Source of the DNA: Bradyrhizobium sp. OK095
GTDB taxonomy: Bacteria; Pseudomonadota; Alphaproteobacteria; Rhizobiales; Xanthobacteraceae
Length of the DNA stretch: 64,000 nucleotides
Assembly (NCBI RefSeq): GCF_900109945.1
Contig: NZ_FOBX01000001.1
Location: forward strand, 744,001-808,000
Direction: 5' to 3'
The position numbers were made by a program, and so were the translations under genes. The notes under the pieces are model-generated. The model worked only from the letters and a program-made list of their open reading frames with translations, was not told where the DNA came from and searched no databases. Each line of letters opens with the position of its first letter. Within the stretch, counting starts at the first letter, position 1. Positions 42,991 through 51,728 of the stretch are shown here, piece by piece.

Positions 42991-44037
42991 ATGCTGGCGG
43001 ATCGCATCGAGGCAAAATGGATCGACGCATTTTGCGAGATCTTTGAGCGTTGCGCCGTCAAGGCCGGCGATACCGCGGCGATCCTCTCGGAAACCCAGTC
43101 GCGTGCGCTGAATGTGCATCTAGCGGAACTCGCGCTGTTGCGAATGGGCGCGCGGCCATTCCATGTGGTGATGCCGACGCCACGCAACCGAAACATCGTT
43201 CCGGTTCGTTCGACAGGTGCGAGCGAGGCGATCCAGCGGCTCGGCCCGGTCATCACTGCGCTTCAGCAGGCCGGCTTTGTGGTGGATTGCACCATTGAGG
43301 GCCTGATGCATGCCGTGGAGACGCCCGAGATACTCAAGGCCGGCGCACGTATCCTGGTGATCTCCAACGAGCATCCCGAGGCGCTGGAGCGAATGGTGCC
43401 GGATCCGGCGCTCGAGAAGCGCGTTCGAGCGGCGGCGAAGATGCTGCGCGGGACCAAGCGGATGCACGTGACCTCAAGAGCCGGCACGGCGCTCGATGTC
43501 GATATGGTGGGCGCGTCGACGGTCGGAGTATGGGGCTGGACCGACAAGCCTGGCACGCTTGCGCATTGGCCGGGCGGCATCGTCGTCAGCTTTCCCAAGA
43601 GCGGGACGATCAACGGCACGCTGGTGATGGCCCCTGGCGACATCAATTTGACCTTCAAACGCTACCTGACGTCGCCGGTGAAGATGACCTTGAAGGACGA
43701 TTATGTCGTCGAGCTGGAAGGCGAGGGCACGGATGCTGCGATGATGCGCGCCTATCTCGCTGCCTGGGGCGATCGCGAGGCCTATGCGGTCTCGCATGTC
43801 GGTTTCGGCATGAACCCGGGTGCGCGCTATGAAGCGCTGTCGATGTACGATCAGCGCGACACCAACGGCACGGAAATTCGTGCCGTCTCGGGCAACTTCC
43901 TGTTCTCGACCGGCGCGAACGAATTCGCCGGCCGCTACACTGCGGGCCATTTCGATTTGCCGATGATGGGAACGACCATCGAGCTCGACGGTGTCGCCGT
44001 GGTGCGGGACGGCGTGCTCCAGGACGTCTTCGGCTAG
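42991..44037 (+). CDS. NicX-type extradiol dioxygenase (2,5-dihydroxypyridine 5,6-dioxygenase family)
   Basis: A 348-residue protein of the family shared by NicX and M29-type aminopeptidases. Candidate iron ligands are in TAGHFDLPMMGTTIELDG (His320 and Asp322), equivalent to His318 and Asp320 known for NicX of Pseudomonas putida; His269 lies in AVSHVGFGMNPGAR. NicX opens 2,5-dihydroxypyridine to N-formylmaleamate using Fe(II) and O2. Together with a ring hydroxylase and an importer this suggests catabolism of a hydroxylated pyridine or a similar ring. The aminopeptidase reading is less likely in this setting. Confidence 0.8.
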   Translation: MLADRIEAKWIDAFCEIFERCAVKAGDTAAILSETQSRALNVHLAELALLRMGARPFHVVMPTPRNRNIVPVRSTGASEAIQRLGPVITALQQAGFVVDCTIEGLMHAVETPEILKAGARILVISNEHPEALERMVPDPALEKRVRAAAKMLRGTKRMHVTSRAGTALDVDMVGASTVGVWGWTDKPGTLAHWPGGIVVSFPKSGTINGTLVMAPGDINLTFKRYLTSPVKMTLKDDYVVELEGEGTDAAMMRAYLAAWGDREAYAVSHVGFGMNPGARYEALSMYDQRDTNGTEIRAVSGNFLFSTGANEFAGRYTAGHFDLPMMGTTIELDGVAVVRDGVLQDVFG

Positions 44038-45026
44038 TTGCGGTCGAGTACGGGCGGGCGCGCCAGCTCGAAGTGCCGGAGCAGGTCGACCATGGCCTGA
44101 AGCCGCTTTGCCCGATAGGCATCGACATCGAGGCCGGAATAATCGAGGAAGCCCGCGCCCGTCCGCAGGCCGATCCGACCTTCGTGCATGTTCCGTGCAA
44201 TGACGTCCGGTGCGCGATAGCGGTCGCTGCCGAGCGCGCCTTCAAGATATCGGCTGGCGTAGTACAATATGTCGCCGCCACCCCAGTCGATGAATTCGAG
44301 CAGGCCTAGCACGGCGTAGCGGAAGCCGAAACCGTAGCGGACCGCCTTGTCGATCTCTTCCGCACTGGCGACGCCTTCCTCGACCATGCGGGCGGCTTCG
44401 TTCATGGCGAGCGCCTGGAGACGGGGAACGATGAAGCCTGGCGTCGCTGCGCAAACCACTGGAACTTTGCCGATGCCCTCCAGCAGCGCCTTGATCTCGT
44501 CGATGATGGCGGGATCGGTGGCTTTGCCGGGCGAAACCTCGACCAGCGGGATCAGATAAGCGGGGTTAAGCCAGTGCACGTTGAGGAAGCGGCGAGGATT
44601 CACGATCGCGCCTGAGAGATCGTCAACGAGGATGGTCGAGGTGGTCGACGCGATGATCGTATCCGGGCCGACCTGTCTTGAAGCCGCGCCCAGCACCTCC
44701 CGCTTGAGTTCGACGACTTCAGGAACACCCTCGAACACCATCCCGGCTTTGCCCAGAGCTGCGTCGCTTTGGCTGGGTGGCACCACCGAAACCCGTGCAA
44801 CGAGCGGGTCAACATCCGCCTCGGTCAGTAGCCCCAGCTTCGACAGGCTGGCAAAGGTCTTCCTGACTTCGCCGAGTGCATCGGCCTCGAGCTTGGCGAA
44901 GTCTTCCGCTGAACGAGCCTTGATGTCGACCATCGCAACCGTATGCCCTGCGTAGGCGAAAGCGACAGCGATGCCGCGCCCCATGCGGCCGGCCCCGAGA
45001 CAGGCAATGTTGGCGCGGCTGGTCAT
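44034..45026 (-). CDS. 3-hydroxyacyl-CoA dehydrogenase
   Basis: A 330-residue NAD-dependent enzyme with the Rossmann loop LGAGRMGRGIAVAFAYAGH, the catalytic region NVHWLNPAYLIPLVEVSPG (the His of the HF/HW-NP motif) and the C-terminal domain ATPGFIVPRLQALAMNEAAR. It oxidises 3-hydroxyacyl-CoA in a beta-oxidation-like sequence. Last gene of a five-gene minus-strand operon, and its stop overlaps the end of the NicX-type gene on the other strand. Confidence 0.9.
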   Translation of the reverse strand: MTSRANIACLGAGRMGRGIAVAFAYAGHTVAMVDIKARSAEDFAKLEADALGEVRKTFASLSKLGLLTEADVDPLVARVSVVPPSQSDAALGKAGMVFEGVPEVVELKREVLGAASRQVGPDTIIASTTSTILVDDLSGAIVNPRRFLNVHWLNPAYLIPLVEVSPGKATDPAIIDEIKALLEGIGKVPVVCAATPGFIVPRLQALAMNEAARMVEEGVASAEEIDKAVRYGFGFRYAVLGLLEFIDWGGGDILYYASRYLEGALGSDRYRAPDVIARNMHEGRIGLRTGAGFLDYSGLDVDAYRAKRLQAMVDLLRHFELARPPVLDRN

Positions 45027-45029
45027 CGG

Positions 45030-46118
45030 TCAAAACCCCCTGCGAAGAAGCGTCTGCAGTCCAGCCTTGCCGAGGTTGCCAAGACCTAGCGTATCGAGCG
45101 TTCTCCCCCCTTGCATAAAGTCGTTACCGCAGATCGAACCACCGATCGCCAGGAAAGCCCGGGCCAGCGGTGTGGCCACGCCCGCCAGGCTGGCGACTGA
45201 TGCCAGCAGCGACAGCCCAAGCCGCAAATCTTCGCGCATGTAGCGGTGCTCGGTCAGCACGATGCGCTCGAGCCAGTCGCCGGAATCCGTCAGCCGGTCA
45301 TGCGAGCCGCGGCCGTACATCCAGATCTCGCCTTCCTTGGCGTAGTGATGGGCAAGCGGGAAGTGCGGCGCGCCGTAGCCGAGCGCCTCGCGTACCGCGA
45401 TCCGCTCGGCATCGAGCGCATCGGTCACCCGTCGGATCGCGGCTTGCGTTCCTTCCTTGTGAATATCCCATCGTTCGAAATGCTCGACCGGGCCTGCATT
45501 CATCACGATCAGTGGCGGATGGATGATGGCCCCGGCATTCATCAGCGCACCGGATAGCGCGTCTCCGCAAGGCTCGATCGCATCGGGGAAAGCGCGTCCG
45601 ATGACATCCAGCGCGTGCGGTGCCTGGTCGAGTGGGAACACGCCGACCGGAAGCCGTTTGGCGCGGATAGTGATCGCGACCTCGAATGGTCCATGCTTGC
45701 GGGTGAGCCACGGCAGAGTGCCGGTTTCCGCGAAGCTCGCCTTGGCGTGGTTGTTGGCCTCCCGCGCCGCTTGCGCGAAGATCATCGAGCCGAATGTTGC
45801 CGGTGGCAGAAATACGACCTGGCCGTCTCGCAGGTGCGGAGCGAGTAGACGCGCGATATCCGGCTGCGCGAAGGCAGGAGCGGGACACAGGATCAGGTCG
45901 GCGCCGTTGACGGCCTCGGCGATGTCGGTCGTCACCAACGCCAGCTTCACGTCGTGCCGGCCGTTGTGGTCCTTCACGAGAATGCGCGAGCCGGCCGCAC
46001 GATGTGCTGCGACCTGTTCGGCGTCGCGGCGCCAGAGCTGGACCTCATGTCCCGACAGCGCAAAATCTCCTGCGGCCGCGAAAGAGCCGTTTCCCCCACC
46101 CAAAACCGCAATCTTCAA
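45030..46118 (-). CDS. NAD/NADP octopine/opine dehydrogenase family protein
   Basis: A 362-residue protein starting KIAVLGGGNGSFAAAGDFAL and continuing EVQLWRRDAEQVAAH, the N-terminal fold of opine dehydrogenases; the C-terminal half has MNAGAIIHPPLIVMNAGPVE and EALGYGAPHFPLAHHY. I take TTG at 46118 as the start: AAGGAG lies at the right distance, it overlaps the upstream stop (TTGA), and no ATG fits. These enzymes reduce an imine formed from an amino acid and an oxoacid. In a CoA-dependent aromatic operon its job may be to handle an amino- or imino-intermediate. Confidence 0.82.
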   Translation of the reverse strand: MKIAVLGGGNGSFAAAGDFALSGHEVQLWRRDAEQVAAHRAAGSRILVKDHNGRHDVKLALVTTDIAEAVNGADLILCPAPAFAQPDIARLLAPHLRDGQVVFLPPATFGSMIFAQAAREANNHAKASFAETGTLPWLTRKHGPFEVAITIRAKRLPVGVFPLDQAPHALDVIGRAFPDAIEPCGDALSGALMNAGAIIHPPLIVMNAGPVEHFERWDIHKEGTQAAIRRVTDALDAERIAVREALGYGAPHFPLAHHYAKEGEIWMYGRGSHDRLTDSGDWLERIVLTEHRYMREDLRLGLSLLASVASLAGVATPLARAFLAIGGSICGNDFMQGGRTLDTLGLGNLGKAGLQTLLRRGF

Positions 46119-47641
46119 GATGTTTCTCCTTGCGCGCGCGACTGCGCATCCAGCTGCTTCAGCAGAAAATGCTGGACCTTGCCCAGTGCCGTGCGCGGCA
46201 GGTCGGTGACAAAGACGATGTCGCGCGGGACTTTGTAACGAGCGAGTTGTGCCTGAAGGTGCGCTCTCAGTTCGTCCGCTTCGAGCCGGCATCCCGATCG
46301 CCGGATCACATAAGCGATCGGCACTTCGTCCCAGCGCGGATCCGGCCTGCCGATTACGGCACATTCGCTGACATCGGGGTGTTCCAGCAGGACCCGCTCG
46401 ACCTCGGCCGGGTAGACATTCTCTCCGCCGGAAATGATCATGTTCTTCTTGCGGTCGCGGACCCAGAAATAGCCCTCGGCGTCGCACAGTCCGATATCGC
46501 CGGTGCGATACCAGCCATGCCGCAACGCATCGCGCGTGGCTTCCTCGTTGCCCCAATACTCGAAAAAGATGTTGGGACCGCGCACTGCAATCTCGCCCGG
46601 TGTGCCCGCGGGCACCTCCGTGCCGGCCTGATCGACCACCTTCGCTTCGCAGCACAGGCCTGCGAGCCCAGTCGATCCTATACGTGAGAGATCACCACCT
46701 AGGCGGGTGTAGACTGCGATGGGGCAGGTCTCGGTCGAGCCGTAAACCTGAAGCACCGGCACGCCGCGTGTGACAAAGCGGTCGATCAAGTGCTGCGGCA
46801 CAATGGTCGAACCGGTGGCGAGTGCCTTCAGCGACGAGAGATCGGCGGTGACCCAGTCGGGATGCTCGCTGACGGCCTGGATGATCGCTGGAACCATCAC
46901 TGTCAGTGTCGGTCGCTCCTGCTCGATCGCCGCAAGCGCGGTGTCCGGCGCGAAGCGCGCGTGGATCGTGACGGTCGCGCCAAGCTGGAGTGCGGGCGTG
47001 GTCTGGATGTTGAGACCGCCAACGTGGAAGAACGGCAGCACGGTCAGCACGTGATCATCCGACGTCATGCTGTGCATGTGCTGGCTCATGACGCCGTTCC
47101 AGAACAGCGCCTCCTGCCGGAGCACAGCTCCCTTCGGTCGTCCGGTCGTCCCTGACGTGTAGACAATGAGGAGCGGGCAGGAGAGATCGGTGTGTGGGTT
47201 GCGGCCGCTGCCGTCACCGTGAGCCAGCAGGCTCTCAAATGTCGCGCCACCAGAGGGCGCGAAGTCGAGGCCGACAACAGATGTCCCTGGCGCAAGCCCG
47301 GGAAGAACTTCTTCAAAGGCTCGCTCGAGCACCAGCACCTTGGCGCCGGCATCGGTGAGAATGAAGAGCTGCTCGGCAACAGCCAGTCGCCAGTTCAGCG
47401 GCACCAGCATCGCGCCGAGCCGGGCGCATGCGTAGAGCAGAACCAAATAGTCCGGCCGGTTTAAACTCAGGATCGCGACGCGGTCGCCCCTGTTGACGCC
47501 GAGCTCCTGCTTCAAGGCCGTCGCGGTCCGCTCGATACGCGCGGCGAACGCCGCATAGCTCAGCCGCTTCCCCTCGAAGGCGATGGCCGTCTTGTCTGGC
47601 GCGAACGCCGCGTTGCGATCGATCAGACTACAGAGGTCCAC
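46115..47641 (-). CDS. Acyl-CoA synthetase (AMP-forming)
   Basis: A 508-residue ANL-superfamily ligase: PLLIVYTSGTTGRPKGAVLR as the P-loop, VYGSTETCPIAVY, then GWYRTGDIGLCDAEGYFWVR, and ISGGENVYPAEVERVLLEHP with a C-terminal PRTALGKVQ Lys region. The GTG at 47641 is two bases after the upstream stop and begins the conserved N-terminus; the longer frame overlaps the upstream gene. It activates a carboxylic acid, probably aliphatic or aryl, as a CoA thioester for the neighbouring dehydrogenases. Confidence 0.9.
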   Translation of the reverse strand: MDLCSLIDRNAAFAPDKTAIAFEGKRLSYAAFAARIERTATALKQELGVNRGDRVAILSLNRPDYLVLLYACARLGAMLVPLNWRLAVAEQLFILTDAGAKVLVLERAFEEVLPGLAPGTSVVGLDFAPSGGATFESLLAHGDGSGRNPHTDLSCPLLIVYTSGTTGRPKGAVLRQEALFWNGVMSQHMHSMTSDDHVLTVLPFFHVGGLNIQTTPALQLGATVTIHARFAPDTALAAIEQERPTLTVMVPAIIQAVSEHPDWVTADLSSLKALATGSTIVPQHLIDRFVTRGVPVLQVYGSTETCPIAVYTRLGGDLSRIGSTGLAGLCCEAKVVDQAGTEVPAGTPGEIAVRGPNIFFEYWGNEEATRDALRHGWYRTGDIGLCDAEGYFWVRDRKKNMIISGGENVYPAEVERVLLEHPDVSECAVIGRPDPRWDEVPIAYVIRRSGCRLEADELRAHLQAQLARYKVPRDIVFVTDLPRTALGKVQHFLLKQLDAQSRAQGETS

Positions 47642-47643
47642 GG

Positions 47644-48933
47644 TCAGTCGTCCGTTTCGCCGGCCTCGTACAACGCCTCGCGTCCGATCCGGTCGAGGCA
47701 GAGTTCGGCCGTCCAAGGCAGCATCAGCGAGCCGCAGCGGCTGTCACGATAGATGCGCTCCAGCGGCAGCGAGCGGAGCATAGCCTGACCGCCGCAGGTG
47801 CGGATCGCGAGCGCGGCGAGATCATTGGCGCCCTCCATGACCGAATATTGCGCGGCATAGGCGCGAAGCACTTGTTCCTTGCTCGGATTGGCACAGGCCT
47901 CGGTAACAGCCTGGAACCAGATCGCCTTGATCTGCTCGAGCTTGATCTGCATCTGCGCGACCGCGATCTGCTTGGTCGGGTACATCCGCCGCTTGACCGG
48001 CGGCATGCCCGGCACCTCGCCACGCAGATAGCGCACGGTGAAATCATAGGCAGCTTGAGCAAGACCCATATAGGTCGGCGACAGCGTCAGGAACATGTGC
48101 GGCCAGCGCATCGCCGCCTGGAAATAGACGCCGCGCGGCATCAGCGCTGAATCTCCAGGCACAAACACGTCCTTGAACAGCAGCGTCCGCGAAACCGTGC
48201 CGCGCATGCCGAGTGGGTCCCAGTCGCCGACGACGGAAACGCCTTGCGACTTCGCGGAAATGGCGAGGTAAAGCGTATTGCGGCGCGAGGCTTTCGCGCC
48301 TTCCGCGATCTCGGTGCAGAGCACGCCGTAATAGTCGGCATGGCCTGACAGCGATGCAAAGATCTTCTTGCCGTTGACGATCCAGCCGCCGGCCACGGGC
48401 TTTGCTTCTGTGCCGAAAGCGACGCCGCCGGCCGCGGCAGCGCCGCCCTCGGAGAAGGGTTGCGAGTAGATCGCTCCATCCTCGACGATACGTTTGTAGT
48501 GGACGGCGCGCCGCCGCTCGTGCTCGGCGCGAGTCTGCGCGTCCATGTCGAGGTCGTCGGCGAGGGGGCCCGACCATAGCGTCGAGCAGACGTGCATGTT
48601 CCAGGTGAGTGCGGTGGCGCCGCAATAGCGGCCGATCTCGGCGGCTGCCAGCGCATAGATCTGATAATTCGCGCCAAGTCCGCCGTGCTGCTTGGGAACG
48701 GCAATGCCGAGCAGTCCGACCCGGTGCAAATCGCGATAATTCTCCGTCGGGAAAATGGCCTCGCGATCGTAAGTCGCTGCACGACCGGCGAACACGCTCT
48801 GTCCGATCTCGCGGGCGCGGGCGACGATGCCGGCTTGTTCGTCGCTCAGGCGGAATGCGATCGGATCGAAGATCGGGGCATCCAGCGCGACCTTGCCCGT
48901 CGCACCGATGGTCTTGCTGACTGGCATGGTCAT
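47644..48933 (-). CDS. Acyl-CoA dehydrogenase
   Basis: A 429-residue flavoprotein. Visible: FRLSDEQAGIVARAREIGQS, VGLLGIAVPKQHGGLGANYQ, the FAD/substrate region YSQPFSEGGAAAAGG, DPLGMRGTVSRTLLFKDVFV and a C-terminal RTCGGQAMLRSLPLERIYRD. The start at 48933 leaves a seven-base gap to the hydrolase and fits ATG usage. It probably introduces a double bond in an acyl-CoA intermediate. It is somewhat divergent from fatty-acid enzymes, resembling those in aromatic gene clusters. Confidence 0.87.
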   Translation of the reverse strand: MTMPVSKTIGATGKVALDAPIFDPIAFRLSDEQAGIVARAREIGQSVFAGRAATYDREAIFPTENYRDLHRVGLLGIAVPKQHGGLGANYQIYALAAAEIGRYCGATALTWNMHVCSTLWSGPLADDLDMDAQTRAEHERRRAVHYKRIVEDGAIYSQPFSEGGAAAAGGVAFGTEAKPVAGGWIVNGKKIFASLSGHADYYGVLCTEIAEGAKASRRNTLYLAISAKSQGVSVVGDWDPLGMRGTVSRTLLFKDVFVPGDSALMPRGVYFQAAMRWPHMFLTLSPTYMGLAQAAYDFTVRYLRGEVPGMPPVKRRMYPTKQIAVAQMQIKLEQIKAIWFQAVTEACANPSKEQVLRAYAAQYSVMEGANDLAALAIRTCGGQAMLRSLPLERIYRDSRCGSLMLPWTAELCLDRIGREALYEAGETDD

Positions 48934-48940
48934 TGCGCGG

Positions 48941-49759
48941 TCACCCGTGTCTTGCAGCGACGGCATCCAGGAACCCGCCGAGAGCCCGATCGAAGGCGTC
49001 AGGTCGTTCAAGGTTTGCCAGATGGCCGACGCCGGCCAGCTCGATATATTCAGCCGAAGGAATGAAGGTCGCCGTCTTCGCCATCATGGGCGCCGGCGCG
49101 TTGTTATCCTTGGACCCGGACAACAGCAGCGTCGGCGCGGAAATATCTTTTAGCGTGCTGCGCTGGTCGAACCCCATCAAGGCCAGCATCATGGCGCGAT
49201 AGCTCGCCTCGGGCACGCTTGCCATGCACTCGCGCGCAAGTTCCATCCCTTTCGGATCGGGATCGTCGCCGACCAGCTCTTTCACCAGGGATGGTGCCAA
49301 CGATTTCATCGTCTCCCCGCGGTCGAGTGGCCCGAGCCGCGCTGCGATGAACGATTTCTGCCAGTCGCCGTCGGCCTTGCCGAAGGCCGGGCTGGTCTGC
49401 GCCAGGACGACCGCACGTGCCAGTTTCGGCGACTGCACCAACCATTTCTGAACGATCATGCCGCCGATCGAATGGCCGACCAGAATGGGGCGCGCCGCAC
49501 CGATCTGCTCGATGAACTGCTGGAGCGCGTCAGCCAGGGCAGCGATGCTGACGCTGGCGAGGGGCGCCGATCCGCCATAGCCCGGCATGTCCCATGCGAT
49601 GGCGAGAAAACGGTTGCCGAATGTGGCAAGCTGCCGCCGCCAAGCCCGCGCGGCGCCGCCAATACCATGCAAGAAAATCAAAGGTATCGCACCCGGATCG
49701 CCCGCGGCTTCATAGGCGAAGCGTCCGTCGTTTGTTATCATCGGTGCAGGTTGCGACAC
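48941..49759 (-). CDS. Alpha/beta hydrolase
   Basis: A 272-residue hydrolase with the nucleophile elbow GHSIGG, the acid in SGSKDNNAPA and the His in GVGHLANLERP, plus the oxyanion HGIGG near the N-terminus. The fold family includes ring-cleavage product hydrolases, enol-lactonases and N-formylmaleamate deformylase (NicD). As the first gene of the minus-strand operon, it diverges from an SDR gene across a 199-base gap holding a MarR-type box. Confidence 0.87.
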   Translation of the reverse strand: MSQPAPMITNDGRFAYEAAGDPGAIPLIFLHGIGGAARAWRRQLATFGNRFLAIAWDMPGYGGSAPLASVSIAALADALQQFIEQIGAARPILVGHSIGGMIVQKWLVQSPKLARAVVLAQTSPAFGKADGDWQKSFIAARLGPLDRGETMKSLAPSLVKELVGDDPDPKGMELARECMASVPEASYRAMMLALMGFDQRSTLKDISAPTLLLSGSKDNNAPAPMMAKTATFIPSAEYIELAGVGHLANLERPDAFDRALGGFLDAVAARHG

Positions 49760-49901
49760 GCGAGATCCTTTTGCTTGGCTCTGCGATGCTAACAGCCCTG
49801 TTGGCGATGGGAAGCCATAATTTTATACTTAAAGCAATTTTCGGGCCGGTCCTCGAGGCGCGGCTGTTTGCGACGTCCAAGCGGACGCTTCATTGCAAAA
49901 G

Positions 49902-49915
49902 CTTGAAGTTTAAAA
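49902..49915. promoter_or_regulatory. Candidate MarR operator
   Basis: CTTGAAGTTTAAAA resembles the palindromes next to the MarR gene (TTTGAAGCTCAAA). It lies between the divergent hydrolase and SDR genes, 44 bases before the SDR start. A weaker version (CTTAAAGCAATTTT) is at about 49828. Confidence 0.55.
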
Positions 49916-49958
49916 TATATCGAAGCGTAGGCCAGCAGCCAGTTCAGGGAGACAACGC

Positions 49959-50720
49959 ATGTCCGCTTTGCCGCACTCGCCGCACGCGCTGGTGACCGGA
50001 GGCGGCCGCGGCATCGGTCGCGCGATCGCAGCGTCACTTGTCGGCGCCGGCGCAACGGTGACAGTGCTTGGCCGGAATGCTGCGACGCTCGAAGAGGCTG
50101 TCAGCGCCGGCGCTGCGCATTTTTCCGTCGTCGCCGACGTTTCAGACGAAGCTGCGCTGAAAGCCGCTGTCGCCGAGGCGATCGCGAGAAAGCCGATCGA
50201 CATTCTGGTTGCGAACGCTGGCAGTGCCGAGTCTGCGCCGTTCGCGAAATCGGACAGCGCGATTTTTACACGCATGATGGACGTCAATTTCATGGGCGTG
50301 GTCCACGCCGTCCGCGCCGTGTTGCCGGGAATGAAGGACCGCCCCTATGGCCGCATCGTCGCGGTTGCATCGACGGCCGGCCTCAAGGGCTATGCATATG
50401 TCAGCGCATATGTGGCTGCCAAGCACGCCGTGGTTGGCCTTGTGCGTTCGCTTGCGCTCGAGATGGCAAGCAGCAACGTGACCGTGAATGCGGTCTGCCC
50501 CGGATTCACCGACACCGATCTGGTCGCCGGCAGCATCGACAACATCATGAAGAAGACCGGACGAACCCGCGAGCAGGCGATCGCCGAACTCGCGAAGCAC
50601 AATCCGCAGGGGCGGCTGATCTCGCCTCAGGAGGTCGCCGACGCCGTGCTGTGGTTGTGCGGCGAGGGAGCAGGCGCGATCACCGGTCAGGCGATTGCGG
50701 TCGCCGGCGGGGAAATCTAG
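49959..50720 (+). CDS. Short-chain dehydrogenase/reductase
   Basis: A 253-residue SDR with the cofactor loop [27 protein letters not shown], the catalytic Ser and YxxxK as [20 protein letters not shown], and a C-terminal [12 protein letters not shown]. It is of the 3-oxoacyl reductase/hydroxyacyl dehydrogenase type. The enoyl-CoA hydratase gene follows 29 bases downstream, so it probably oxidises or reduces a CoA-bound ring alcohol or ketone of the pathway. Confidence 0.92.
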   Translation: MSALPHSPHALVTGGGRGIGRAIAASLVGAGATVTVLGRNAATLEEAVSAGAAHFSVVADVSDEAALKAAVAEAIARKPIDILVANAGSAESAPFAKSDSAIFTRMMDVNFMGVVHAVRAVLPGMKDRPYGRIVAVASTAGLKGYAYVSAYVAAKHAVVGLVRSLALEMASSNVTVNAVCPGFTDTDLVAGSIDNIMKKTGRTREQAIAELAKHNPQGRLISPQEVADAVLWLCGEGAGAITGQAIAVAGGEI

Positions 50721-50749
50721 CGGCCAGGAACGAAGGAAAAGGACATCGC

Positions 50750-51586
50750 ATGAGCAGACCAGCCAATCCCGTTACCTTGCCGCTTGCGGATTATTCGCCG
50801 CAGCACTTCCTGCTGGCCGTGGTCGACGGTGTTGCGACCGTGACGCTCAACCGTCCCGAGCGGAAGAATCCGCTGACCTTCGAGAGCTACCGGGAGCTCA
50901 CCGATTTCTTCCGTGCCTGCGCGTTCGATGATGCGGTCAAGTCCATCGTGGTCACCGGCGCCGGAGGCAATTTCTCGTCCGGCGGCGACGTGTTCGAGAT
51001 CATTGGCCCGCTCGTGAAGATGGACACCAAAGGGCTGACGGCGTTCACCCGGATGACCGGCGACCTCGTCAAGGCGATGCGGGCGTGCCCGCAGCCGATC
51101 GTCGCCGCGGTCGAGGGCATCTGCGCCGGCGCCGGCGCGATCATCGCCATGGCGTCGGACATGCGCCTTGCCGCGAGCGGAGCCAAGGTCGCATTCCTGT
51201 TCAACAAGGTGGGGCTTGCCGGCTGCGATATGGGCGCCTGCGCGATCCTGCCGCGGATCATCGGGCAGTCTCGCGCCTCCGAGTTGCTCTACACCGGCCG
51301 GTTCATGACCGCGGAGGAGGGTGAGCGGTGGGGCTTCTTCAGCCGCGTTGTGACGCCGGAGCACGTGCTGCCCCAGGCGCAATTGCTGGCAAAGCAGATC
51401 GCGGAAGGGCCGAACTTCGCGAACACCATGACCAAGCGGATGCTGGCGATGGAATGGGCAATGTCGATCGATGAAGCCATTGAAGCGGAGGCCGTTGCTC
51501 AAGCCCTCTGCATGACCACGGCGGATTTCGAGCGTGCGTTCGAGGCCTTCGCCAACAAAATCAAGCCGGTCTTCCGGGGCGACTGA
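50750..51586 (+). CDS. Enoyl-CoA hydratase/isomerase family protein
   Basis: A 278-residue crotonase. The ATG at 50750 follows AAGGAAAAGGA. Signatures: [20 protein letters not shown], the oxyanion region [33 protein letters not shown] and [20 protein letters not shown]. In the pathway it would hydrate an unsaturated CoA ester or act on the ring after dearomatisation. It is coupled to the SDR. Confidence 0.92.
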   Translation: MSRPANPVTLPLADYSPQHFLLAVVDGVATVTLNRPERKNPLTFESYRELTDFFRACAFDDAVKSIVVTGAGGNFSSGGDVFEIIGPLVKMDTKGLTAFTRMTGDLVKAMRACPQPIVAAVEGICAGAGAIIAMASDMRLAASGAKVAFLFNKVGLAGCDMGACAILPRIIGQSRASELLYTGRFMTAEEGERWGFFSRVVTPEHVLPQAQLLAKQIAEGPNFANTMTKRMLAMEWAMSIDEAIEAEAVAQALCMTTADFERAFEAFANKIKPVFRGD

Positions 51587-51728
51587 ACCCCGGCTTTGCG
51601 CGCAATTAAGGCTAAGCTCAAGACCCGAGCCGAGGGCCGGGGGAAGCCGACAAAGCCGCTTGCGGCGGAGCGACCGCCCGTGCGACGTTAACCCATTGCC
51701 TGGTGTGTTTTGAGTGGAGTTGAGGGCG

